14,299 bases of DNA, taken from positions 1 to 14,299 of the forward strand of contig JAMCVO010000671.1 of NCBI GenBank assembly GCA_023475715.1. Direction: 5' to 3'. The notes below the pieces were generated by a model. That model was not told the DNA's origin, did not search any database, and saw only the letters and a list, made by a program, of their open reading frames with translations. This document shows, in pieces, positions 1 to 5,195 of the stretch; the stretch's first letter is position 1; each line of letters begins with the position of its first letter. The DNA comes from Actinomycetota bacterium. Lineage in GTDB: Bacteria > Actinomycetota > Humimicrobiia > Humimicrobiales > Humimicrobiaceae. The position numbers and the translations under genes are program-made.

Positions 1-154
1 CAAAATTGAAATAGGCTATATCGTCATAATACCGCATTCCAAATTCCTTGAGCAGCCATGTTTTACCCACCTGACGTACACCTTTTAGAATTAGCGGTTT
101 TCTATACCTGCTGTTTTTCCATATTAGCAGATCCTTAATTATTAAACGTTCCAT
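1..154 (-). CDS. AAA-family ATPase (AAA_14/DUF4143 type), N-terminal fragment cut by window edge
   Basis: The reverse strand reads from an ATG at 152-154 for 51 codons and leaves the window still open. The visible N-terminus has a lysine/arginine-rich lead followed by a Walker A P-loop, GVRQVGKT, at residues 25-32, then WLLKEFG. This arrangement is typical of the AAA_14 ATPases usually annotated with a DUF4143 C-terminal domain, which often occur in many near-identical genomic copies and whose role is not settled. The start is supported by an AGGTGA Shine-Dalgarno about 5 nt upstream and by a near-consensus promoter at 213-241. A palindromic operator lies between promoter and start. The first 22 codons and the whole promoter are repeated at 1684-1845. 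Family assignment rests on the N-terminus only; whether the gene is intact beyond the edge is unknown. Confidence 0.75.
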   Translation of the reverse strand, partial: MERLIIKDLLIWKNSRYRKPLILKGVRQVGKTWLLKEFGMRYYDDIAYFNF

Positions 155-181
155 AATAGTCACCTTCACAAGATAAGTTTA

Positions 182-217
182 TATTATGTGATTGCTATCA
201 CATAATAAGCTTATTAT
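182..217. promoter_or_regulatory. Two interlocked palindromes over the ATPase transcription start: likely repressor operator
   Basis: TATTATGTGA-N6-TCACATAATA (182-207) is a perfect inverted repeat, and the arms extend one more base in this copy. Its core TGTGA-N6-TCACA matches the classical CRP/FNR-family site form. It sits just downstream of the -10 box, so binding there would be expected to repress. A second perfect 16-bp palindrome, ATAATAAGCTTATTAT (202-217), overlaps it and covers the -10 box. Both recur in the second copy at 1777-1812, where two changes fall in the N6 spacer and none in the ten-base arms. The binding protein cannot be identified here; the CRP-like form may be coincidence of shape. 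Confidence 0.55.
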
Positions 218-241
218 ACGGGAATTTTTATTATTACTCAA
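213..241 (-). promoter_or_regulatory. Sigma-70-type promoter of the ATPase gene
   Basis: On the reverse strand there is a -35 TTGAGT (236-241), a 17-nt spacer and a perfect -10 TATAAT (213-218). The predicted start near 206 falls inside the palindrome at 182-207, giving a 5' leader of about 50 nt before the ATG at 154. An identical -35/-10 pair recurs at 1808-1836. Confidence 0.7.
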
Positions 242-322
242 TTGTTGTTACGTTTTAAAAAAATCGAGTCAATGAAAATAAATATTTAAATTATTTAAAA
301 CATATAAATTCGAGCAAATATC

Positions 323-538
323 TTATTTAAATTCCAGTTCTTTAAATCGCTTGATGTAAAGCAATCTATGTTTATCTTTTTCTGTATATAGGCTGAACCC
401 ACCGGGACTTGAATATAGCAAGAGCTGAAGGTATAAATTTTGATGCTCTTCTATTAGAGGGCAGGTAGTAAATACATTACCCTGATGCACACTTTGCACA
501 ACCTCTGGTGAATAAGATATACTCCAATAATACCAGTA
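323..538 (-). pseudogene. Decayed coding remnant, unrecognised (possibly MerR-like wing)
   Basis: The reverse strand is open for 71 codons between an in-frame TAA and the TAA at 323-325, in AT-rich DNA where such length is uncommon. It has no ATG and no ribosome binding site. Its C-terminal half contains GGFSLYTEKDKHRLLYIKRF followed by KELEFK. This resembles the wing and following helix of MerR-family regulators, where a Gly-Phe/Tyr-Arg-Leu-Tyr-Thr-Glu-Asp pattern is usual, but the expected HTH before it is not clear. Upstream, in another frame around 500-600, a hydrophobic stretch with an FLG...GIIGVY pattern may belong to a second broken membrane-protein gene. I infer an eroded accessory region; the family is a guess. 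Confidence 0.3.
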
Positions 539-671
539 TTAAAAAGAAACAAAACCATACCAAGAAAGAAAATTGCCCCATGAAGTATTGGACCATTAAG
601 AAGGAAATTTTATGAAATAGCAATTATACCTGGTAGAATAATATCAGAAAGTTTTAATTATTATACCGGTC

Positions 672-699
672 TTGATACCATCGTATTTTTTTATATACA
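672..699 (+). promoter_or_regulatory. Candidate promoter for the MNT-HEPN pair
   Basis: TTGATA (672-677), a 16-nt spacer and TATACA (694-699) would start transcription near 706, about 90 nt before the MNT start. The match is moderate and AT-rich DNA makes chance hits likely; a TTGACT nearer the gene (around 744-749) lacks a good -10. Confidence 0.35.
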
Positions 700-795
700 A
701 TACTATAAGAAAAAATTATAATTACTTTATCATAGTTGGTTTATTGACTGAAATATATTAATGTGGTAATGCTGGATGTTTAGGATTTAAAAATA

Positions 796-1197
796 ATGGA
801 TGATAAAAAAATAACAGGATTAATAAAAATATTCAAGCAATTTGACAGCTTAAAGCTCGTATATCTTTTCGGGTCCAAAGCTGCCACGCAGCTGGAAAAT
901 AACTATACTGGCTTATCGGATTATGATTTTGCATTTTATATTGATAAAAAGAAAGTCGAAGCATTTCAGATATCGCTTGAAATTGCAGCACAGATAAGCC
1001 TGTATTTAAAAACAGAAAACATAGATACCATAGTCATTAACCATTTGGACCTGCCGGAGTTAAAATATTCGATAATCAGTGATGGAAGAATAATTTATGA
1101 GGTCGAACCTTACCGGGTAATCATTGAACCAAAGATTATAAATGAATTTTTCGATTTCCGTGATTCATTAAGAAAATATAGCTTAACAGGTACTTAA
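796..1197 (+). CDS. mntA: MNT-domain nucleotidyltransferase antitoxin (MntA type)
   Basis: This 133-residue protein belongs to the minimal nucleotidyltransferase family. The GS of the nucleotidyltransferase signature is at residues 26-27 (LFGSKAA), the D-x-D metal pair at Asp42 and Asp44 (SDYDFAF), and a third acidic position is likely Asp77 (NIDTIVI). The spacing between GS and DxD is 14 residues rather than the common 10, so the loop is slightly expanded. In characterised MntA-HepT systems the MNT protein AMPylates a tyrosine of the HEPN toxin and so neutralises it. Here the HEPN gene starts 1 nt after the MNT stop, so the two are almost certainly co-transcribed. The ATG at 796 has AGGA about 10 nt upstream. 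Role as antitoxin is inferred from family and pairing. Confidence 0.88.
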   Translation: MDDKKITGLIKIFKQFDSLKLVYLFGSKAATQLENNYTGLSDYDFAFYIDKKKVEAFQISLEIAAQISLYLKTENIDTIVINHLDLPELKYSIISDGRIIYEVEPYRVIIEPKIINEFFDFRDSLRKYSLTGT

Positions 1198-1198
1198 G

Positions 1199-1618
1199 AT
1201 GACAGGTTTAGCAGTAATTGAAAAAGGTATAAGCAAGATAAAAAAATATCTGAATATTTTACAGGGTTATCATAAACACACCTATGAACAAATAATAAAT
1301 GATTTGACTTTAAGAGGTGCAATCGAAAGGTATTTGTATCTATTGGTTCAATCAGTGCTGGATTTAGCAGAAGCATTGATTTCATATAAAAAACTTAGAA
1401 GACCTGCAACATTTACGGAATGTTTTATTATTTTAAATGAAGCAAAACTGATTGATAAAGATTTAATGCAAAAAATGATAAAAATGGCAAAATTCAGGAA
1501 TATAATTACACATGATTATGAAGAACTGGACTATGAAATTGTTTATGATATCTTTAAAAACAGGATCGTTGATATTGAGAATTTCATAAATATTATACAG
1601 GATAAATTAGCGGATTGA
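1199..1618 (+). CDS. hepT: HEPN-domain toxin (HepT/DUF86 type)
   Basis: The protein is 139 residues, predicted mostly helical, as in HepT-like (DUF86) HEPN proteins. The catalytic HEPN motif R-x4-H is at Arg100-His105, and the following Tyr107 completes RX4HXY (RNIITHDY). In the studied HepT toxins this tyrosine is the one modified by the partner nucleotidyltransferase, while Arg and His act in RNA cleavage. All three are present, so the toxin looks functional. The start codon lies 1 nt after the upstream stop (TAAGATG) and probably relies on translational coupling. The gene order is antitoxin then toxin, the reverse of some described operons. Its 3' end faces a minus-strand promoter at 1808-1836. 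The RNA target cannot be read from sequence. Confidence 0.9.
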   Translation: MTGLAVIEKGISKIKKYLNILQGYHKHTYEQIINDLTLRGAIERYLYLLVQSVLDLAEALISYKKLRRPATFTECFIILNEAKLIDKDLMQKMIKMAKFRNIITHDYEELDYEIVYDIFKNRIVDIENFINIIQDKLAD

Positions 1619-1668
1619 TTTCTTTACCATTTATAAATTTTTATATCTGGATCTTACTCAAATATTTA

Positions 1669-1749
1669 TTACAGAACGAGCTTAATTAGCGGTTTTCTAT
1701 ACCTGCTGTTTTTCCATATTAGTAGATCCTTAATTATTAAACGTTCCAT
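1669..1749 (-). pseudogene. Truncated second copy of the ATPase gene (22 codons plus short tail)
   Basis: From the ATG at 1747-1749 the reverse strand repeats the first 22 codons of the ATPase at 1-154, then diverges at 1683 and stops after four unrelated codons (KLVL, TAA at 1669-1671). The Walker A motif is lost, so no ATPase activity is possible. The ribosome binding site has changed from AGGTGA to AGGTAA, but promoter and operator are conserved. It is either a deletion remnant of a second full-length paralogue or a copied 5' fragment. The tail could be the old 3' end of that gene after an internal deletion, which I cannot test here. Confidence 0.85.
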
Positions 1750-1845
1750 AATAGTTACCTTCACAAAATAAGTTTATATTATGTGATTACTGTCACATAA
1801 TAAGCTTATTATACGGGAATTTTTATTATTACTCAATTGTTGTTA
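1684..1845. repeat. Direct repeat, right copy (162 bp)
   Basis: Second copy of 89-250. Mismatches: one in the coding fragment, one in the ribosome binding site, one in the leader and two in the six-base spacer of the operator palindrome. The copy ends at 1845, two bases before the 58-bp PIN-gene repeat begins at 1848. Confidence 0.95.
1777..1836 (-). promoter_or_regulatory. Duplicated promoter and operator, now orphaned and antisense to hepT
   Basis: TTGAGT (1831-1836), 17 nt, TATAAT (1808-1813) on the reverse strand, followed by TATTATGTGA-N6-TCACATAATA (1777-1802) and the overlapping 16-bp palindrome at 1797-1812. The only reading frame it serves is the 26-codon stub at 1669-1749. No clear terminator follows, so transcripts could run into the 3' end of hepT as antisense RNA. 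Confidence 0.6.
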
Positions 1846-1851
1846 AAACTA

Positions 1852-2262
1852 TCAGAATTTTATTTTTAAAAATTCCACAGATGTTAAGATTTTAATTCCC
1901 TTATAAGTTTTGATTTCGAGCAGATCCTTATCCCCGGTTATGATAAACTCAGCTCCGGCACAAATTGCCAGATCAATTATTTTATTATCGGAAGCATCCC
2001 TGCAAATTTGAGTTGTATATTCAGGCAGTATATAAAGCATGCTGCTTTCCAACTCAACTTTAAGGCTTTCAAGAGTTTGGTTTTTTATACCGAATTTATA
2101 CTTCAGCTTTCCTATAAGCTCTGCCAGTAACTCAGGTGAAATTGCAATATCTATTTCATTTTTTGAGATGCAAAGTTGAAGGATTTCAAGAGGAGTTCCC
2201 TTAAATAAAACAGCAGATATGAAAATATTGGTATCCAGAACAACAACAGTTTTTTTATTCAC
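1852..2262 (-). CDS. PIN-domain toxin, COG1569-like (VapC type)
   Basis: The product of 136 residues is a PIN-domain ribonuclease of the group annotated as putative TA toxin component COG1569. The first catalytic aspartate is Asp10 (VVLDTNIFIS), acidic residues of the middle site are Glu45/Glu48, and the last cluster is Asp92 (ASDNKIIDLA) with Asp111 and Asp113 (ITGDKDLL). PIN toxins of this kind cleave RNA using a metal held by these acids. The gene begins with GTG at 2260-2262 and overlaps the upstream antitoxin by 8 nt, with AAGGG about 10 nt upstream. The last 17 codons lie within a 58-bp repeat found again at 3524-3581. Its stop is 16 nt from the -35 box of the orphan promoter at 1831-1836. 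Confidence 0.88.
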   Translation of the reverse strand: MNKKTVVVLDTNIFISAVLFKGTPLEILQLCISKNEIDIAISPELLAELIGKLKYKFGIKNQTLESLKVELESSMLYILPEYTTQICRDASDNKIIDLAICAGAEFIITGDKDLLEIKTYKGIKILTSVEFLKIKF

Positions 2263-2551
2263 CGGCTATGATCCCTTCAATTTCTTCTTCCGACAGCTTT
2301 TCGATGTCATATCCTCTTTTTTTAAGCCATTGTGAAAATTGATTCCTGGTTTCTTCCAGTACCTTTTCAAACCTCAACTTCCTGCTCTCTTCTATCATTG
2401 CCCTGTTTCTGATGTATTCATTATAAGATATTATTACGGCCTGCGGCTTACTATCCCTTGCTATGATATAAGTTTCATTTTGCTCTGAAACCTTATCAAC
2501 CAGATTTTTAATATTTGTCCTTGCTTCTGTAATGCCAATTATTTTTTCCAT
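2255..2551 (-). CDS. Phd/YefM-family antitoxin partner of the PIN toxin
   Basis: The protein has the Phd/YefM pattern: an N-terminal DNA-binding part (ITEARTNIKNLVDKVSE), then YIIARDSKPQAVIISYNEY around residues 28-46, and a charged C-terminal tail that would fold on the toxin. I choose ATG at 2549-2551 (98 residues), since AGGTGA lies 8 nt before it. A GTG at 2561-2563 would add four residues but lacks a ribosome binding site. The 8-nt overlap with the PIN gene indicates one operon with coupled translation. Palindromes in the leader (2589-2612 and 2626-2635) suggest the usual autorepression of Phd-type operons. Confidence 0.88.
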   Translation of the reverse strand: MEKIIGITEARTNIKNLVDKVSEQNETYIIARDSKPQAVIISYNEYIRNRAMIEESRKLRFEKVLEETRNQFSQWLKKRGYDIEKLSEEEIEGIIAGE

Positions 2552-2588
2552 AGCCTTATTCACCTTTATTTAAAATAATACTCAATAT

Positions 2589-2650
2589 AAAATTACAAAA
2601 TTTTGTAATTTTTAATTAACGTTTCAACGTACGTTTTAATTATTATATCA
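2589..2650 (-). promoter_or_regulatory. Phd-PIN operon promoter with palindromic operators
   Basis: On the reverse strand an extended -10, TGATATAAT, lies at 2642-2650; no good -35 is seen, as is common with extended -10 promoters. Transcription would start near 2635, inside the palindrome AACGTACGTT (2626-2635). Further into the leader is a perfect 24-bp palindrome at 2589-2612 with half-site AAAATTACAAAA. Two palindromes in the start/leader region fit autoregulation by the Phd-type antitoxin. The 24-bp palindrome is all AT except one G/C pair per arm, so it is more likely a protein site than a terminator. Confidence 0.55.
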
Positions 2651-2681
2651 GATTATTAGGAACAAGAAAAGCAAACAGGCA

Positions 2682-3407
2682 CTATTCGGCTAGTCTGGCA
2701 AATATCAAAAGCCTTCTTTTTGCGTAATATTTTGGAGTACAGGTAGTTAAAATAAGGGAAGCATACTCTGTCGGTTTAATTGCGCTCAGATCATTTGGCA
2801 ACACTTCCATTTTGCCGGTCACAAGATAGATAAATTGTCTTCCATCCATTGTCTCTATGATTATCTGATCCCCATTTACAAGCTCGTCCACTCTATTAAA
2901 AGGTGCACCGTAAGTTGTCCTGTGTCCGGCAATTACACAAGTTCCAAGCTCGCCGGGATCAGCAGTTCCTATATAGTGCCCGGGACCTCTTTTAAGAGAT
3001 GGGATATTGGTGCCTTCATATCCTACCCATGATGAATTTATTTTAGGTATGGTTATTTTAAAGGTAGCTCCCGGTATTACCTGCGTCGATAGATCAAATG
3101 GTCCTACTGATGCACCGGTTTCACCTGATTGGGATTGGTCACTGGATTGAGTGGCTTGAGACTGGATTGTATTTCCGGACCGATCGGTTGACTGGGTGTC
3201 ATTTCCCGTCAATGTATCAGTAGTTGTCTGAGCGGTTGACTGTGCGGTTTTGCTTAAACCAATCTGATTTTCCCAGGAATTTAAAACATCTGACTCTCTT
3301 CTTTTCATGACAAAATTGGTATAAGAAGGATAAGCGATAATAATAATACCGATGACAATGAGAGCGATTCCTAAATATCTTAAAGTTTTGTTTTTTATTC
3401 TTCTCAT
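2682..3407 (-). CDS. Sortase, class E-like transpeptidase
   Basis: The 241-residue protein has an N-terminal membrane anchor (residues 11-29, hydrophobic, preceded by Arg/Lys), a Ser/Thr/Gln-rich linker (about 52-99) and a C-terminal sortase domain. Catalytic residues are His162 (IAGHRTTYGAPF), Cys223 (LTTCTP) and an Arg at 231-232. The AGHR...PF and TTCTP patterns are those of class D/E sortases. Such enzymes attach secreted proteins to the cell wall or finish pilus assembly. I choose ATG at 3405-3407 because AGGAG sits 5 nt upstream (GTAGGAGACAAA); an upstream ATG at 3443 has no ribosome binding site. No LPXTG-type substrate is encoded in the window, so its partner is elsewhere. Confidence 0.9.
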   Translation of the reverse strand: MRRIKNKTLRYLGIALIVIGIIIIAYPSYTNFVMKRRESDVLNSWENQIGLSKTAQSTAQTTTDTLTGNDTQSTDRSGNTIQSQATQSSDQSQSGETGASVGPFDLSTQVIPGATFKITIPKINSSWVGYEGTNIPSLKRGPGHYIGTADPGELGTCVIAGHRTTYGAPFNRVDELVNGDQIIIETMDGRQFIYLVTGKMEVLPNDLSAIKPTEYASLILTTCTPKYYAKRRLLIFARLAE

Positions 3408-3523
3408 TTTGTCTCCTACGTATAATAGATTTATATGCTTCAAAATAATATCACTATTTTATATTTATATTAAATTATTTTTTATTACTATCGGCACTAT
3501 TTCTTGAATTTATAATATTTTTC

Positions 3524-3581
3524 ACTGTCAGAATTTTATTTCTAAGAATTCCACAGATGTTAAGATTTTAATTCCTTTATA
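3524..3581 (-). pseudogene. 58-bp fossil of the COG1569-like PIN gene 3' end
   Basis: This stretch matches 1848-1905 with 4 mismatches. On the reverse strand it still encodes YKGIKILTSVEFLEIKF and a stop, differing from the intact PIN toxin by a single Lys-to-Glu change; the other two coding differences are synonymous. Nothing of the rest of the PIN gene or its antitoxin remains nearby. It therefore looks like the last trace of a paralogous PIN toxin removed by deletion. It lies in direct orientation to the intact copy, so the two could recombine and remove the Phd-PIN and sortase genes. Confidence 0.85.
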
Positions 3582-3608
3582 GACATAATAAAAAGAGAGG
3601 TGATTAAA

Positions 3609-3872
3609 ATGCCGAAGATCAGACCAATAACGGATTTAAGAAATACAAATGAAATTTCTGAAATTTGTCATAAACAGCAGGAACCAATTTTTATAACTAA
3701 GAATGGTTATGGTGATTTAGTTATAATGAGCATTGATACCTATGAGCGTCAAATGGCTTTAGTAGAGATTTACAAAAAGCTTGCTGAAGCTGAAGCACAA
3801 GTTGTACAGGAAATTCCTTTGCTGGATGGCAAGGAAGTATTTAAAAAGTTGAGAGCTAAATATGCCAAATAG
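3609..3872 (+). CDS. Phd/YefM-family antitoxin, apparently orphan
   Basis: The 87-residue protein matches the Phd/YefM form: an N-terminal MPKIRPITDLRNTNEISEIC, a central PIFITKNGYGDLVIMSIDTY segment (residues 26-45), and a helical charged tail ending KLRAKYAK. The start is ATG at 3609, with GAGAGGTGA about 5 nt upstream; a GTG at 3600 is inside that site and unlikely. The partner toxin expected downstream is only a stub (3862-3915). An orphan antitoxin may persist as a cross-neutralising or DNA-binding protein, but that is inference. It lies 27 bp from the PIN fossil on the opposite strand. Confidence 0.85.
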   Translation: MPKIRPITDLRNTNEISEICHKQQEPIFITKNGYGDLVIMSIDTYERQMALVEIYKKLAEAEAQVVQEIPLLDGKEVFKKLRAKYAK

Positions 3873-3915
3873 TAATTACAAATTAAAGTTTGCTTGCTTT
3901 TTACCTTGTAAATAA
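3862..3915 (+). pseudogene. Truncated RelE/ParE-type toxin start
   Basis: An ATG at 3862-3864 overlaps the antitoxin stop by 11 nt, the usual arrangement for a Phd-RelE/ParE pair. It reads MPNSNYKLKF, which resembles the first beta strand of RelE/ParE toxins, then diverges and stops at 3913-3915 after 17 residues. The same frame reopens after the stop and runs into the Phd-Uma2 gene. I infer loss of the toxin body by deletion. Ten residues are too few to be sure of the family. Confidence 0.5.
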
Positions 3916-4020
3916 ATCGGAAAAGCAGGTTATGATATATTAAATCTTGACTTTCCAAACCAGAAATATACAATAACATTAGCTAATTTAGCCATAATGA
4001 CTAATTATAAAAAAGGAGCA

Positions 4021-4764
4021 ATGGTGATAGTAAATGCTACAGACCTTAAAAATAATCTTGGGAAATACTTAAGAGCATGTACGAAAGAAAAGATAATAAT
4101 TACCAGTAATGGCAGGAAAGTTGCCACTCTTTGCGCATATGAAGAATATCAGAGAAATAATACAAAAGTTAATTACGATGGTCTGATAAGAGAAAGGGCA
4201 GAAGCATTTGATGATGCACCGGTGACAGTTTCGTATGAAGAATTTCTTGCGCTAACCGAAGGCAATGAAAAAAGATATGAGTATATTGATGGTGAAGTAT
4301 ATCTTCTTTCATCTCCAAAAATTACTCACCAGAAGATACTTGGAGAAATGTACATCATATTTTATAACTGGTTTAAAGGTAAGAAATGCAAGCCTATGCT
4401 TGCGCTGTTTGATATAACACTAAAAAGAAGTCCTGATAATATAAATGTCGTAGAGCCGGACATTGCAGTTATCTGTGATCTTGAAGAATACATGAACGAG
4501 AAAGATTATTATGTTGGTACTCCTGCACTGGTTGTTGAAATTATTTCTGAATCAACACGAAGCAAAGATACTATAAAAAAACTTGATTTATACATGTCTA
4601 CAGGAGTAAACGAATACTGGATTGTCAATCCTTTAAACAGAGAAATTACAATATATTTTTTTGAGCAGAATGATATTGTTAAAAATGAGACGTATAAAAA
4701 AAATGAGGTTGCAGCTTCATATATTTTTAGCGGCCTGAAAATGAAACTGAAAGATATTTTTTAA
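4021..4764 (+). CDS. Phd-type antitoxin domain fused to a Uma2-family (DUF820) nuclease
   Basis: Residues 1-45 look like a Phd/YefM head (MVIVNATDLKNNLGKYLRAC, then IIITSNGRKVATL). From about residue 66 the protein is a full Uma2/DUF820 domain, a PD-(D/E)xK restriction-like fold: VSYEEFLALTEG, YEYIDGEV (Glu88), VEPDIAV (Asp147), PALVVEIIS (Glu173), then KKLDLY and GVNEYWIVNP. The likely metal ligands are Asp147 and Glu173. I choose ATG at 4021; the AGGAG at about 4015-4019 is only 2 nt away, so GTG at 4024 is an alternative. The frame is also open back to 3916 with an ATG at 3997, but that part adds no known domain. Uma2 proteins are common in cyanobacteria and other bacteria and their biological target is unclear. 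Confidence 0.85.
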   Translation: MVIVNATDLKNNLGKYLRACTKEKIIITSNGRKVATLCAYEEYQRNNTKVNYDGLIRERAEAFDDAPVTVSYEEFLALTEGNEKRYEYIDGEVYLLSSPKITHQKILGEMYIIFYNWFKGKKCKPMLALFDITLKRSPDNINVVEPDIAVICDLEEYMNEKDYYVGTPALVVEIISESTRSKDTIKKLDLYMSTGVNEYWIVNPLNREITIYFFEQNDIVKNETYKKNEVAASYIFSGLKMKLKDIF

Positions 4765-4824
4765 ATAAAGACTATCAATAATTACTAATTTGAGTTTCAT
4801 GCAACTTTTCAAATTTATACTAAT

Positions 4825-4853
4825 TTGCTTTTTAAAATTCGATTTGTTATATT
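4825..4853 (+). promoter_or_regulatory. Promoter of the RHH/UPF0175-DUF3368 operon
   Basis: TTGCTT (4825-4830), a 17-nt spacer and TATATT (4848-4853), with TG one base before the -10 (extended -10). The start would be near 4860, giving a leader of about 33 nt with GGAGGT six bases from the ATG. The 9-mer ACTAATTTG occurs twice upstream, at 4784-4792 and 4819-4827, overlapping the -35, and could be a regulator site. Since ligA follows without a gap, this may also drive ligA. Confidence 0.6.
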
Positions 4854-4892
4854 TTTATATTAAAATGAATAAGTTTAATACGGAGGTACAAA

Positions 4893-5195
4893 ATGCCGGT
4901 TACAATAACTACAAGAGTTAATGATAATCTTGCAAAGTTAATAGATGAAATAGCTGAAAAGGAAGGAATGGATAGATCTACAGTCTTGAGAAGATTTCTT
5001 GAGCAGTCTGCAAAGGATTGGCTTATAAAAAAATCTTTAAAAGAATATCAGGAAGGAAAATTAACCCTAAGACAGGTTGCAAAAATTTCCAAGTTGTCTC
5101 TTTGGGAAGTAATAGAAGAATCTAAAAAGAGAAAAACTTACTTCCCTTATACCATTGAGGATTTAAGAGATGATTTGAAGGCAGCAAATGAGTAA
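4893..5195 (+). CDS. Antitoxin: ribbon-helix-helix head with UPF0175 domain
   Basis: This 100-residue protein begins with an RHH-like segment (TITTRVNDNLAKLIDEIA, then DRSTVLRRFLEQ, residues 4-38). It continues into a UPF0175 segment (EYQEGKLTLRQVAKISKLSL, residues 51-70, then WEVIEE) and the family's acidic ending (PYTIEDLRDDLK). UPF0175 proteins are predicted antitoxins of DUF3368 PIN-like toxins, and such a gene follows with an 8-nt overlap. The ribosome binding site GGAGGT at about 6 nt is strong, as expected for an antitoxin made in excess. DNA binding by the RHH part and autoregulation are inferred. Confidence 0.85.
   Translation: MPVTITTRVNDNLAKLIDEIAEKEGMDRSTVLRRFLEQSAKDWLIKKSLKEYQEGKLTLRQVAKISKLSLWEVIEESKKRKTYFPYTIEDLRDDLKAANE

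Larger units (their letters stand above)
89..250. repeat. Direct repeat, left copy (162 bp, ATPase 5' end plus promoter)
   Basis: This stretch matches 1684-1845 without gaps at a fixed offset of 1595, with 5 mismatches that I count by eye (about 97% identity). It spans the first 22 codons of the ATPase, its ribosome binding site, the operator palindromes and the promoter. The two copies flank the MNT-HEPN pair. Confidence 0.95.
251..795. other. 545-bp region without an intact gene
   Basis: Apart from the remnant at 323-538 and a candidate promoter at 672-699, I see no intact ORF with a ribosome binding site. Between about 480 and 640 the reverse strand has short hydrophobic open stretches in shifted frames, interrupted by stops, suggesting a frameshifted membrane-protein fossil. 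Base composition is very AT-rich at both ends and more balanced in the middle (about 390-600), consistent with a decayed coding core. Confidence 0.5.

Noticed and set aside
402..471. Plus-strand open stretch ending in an Asn-Phe-Asp-Ala-Leu-Leu tail
   Set aside because: Looks like a protein C-terminus at first, but an in-frame TGA lies just upstream and the opposite strand has a longer, more protein-like frame.
89..1845. Insertion sequence or composite transposon
   Set aside because: The repeats are fragments of an ATPase gene and promoter; there is no transposase, no terminal inverted repeat and no target duplication.
4787..4815. Hairpin after the Phd-Uma2 gene
   Set aside because: Stem is AT-rich and bulged and no T-run follows, so I do not call a terminator.
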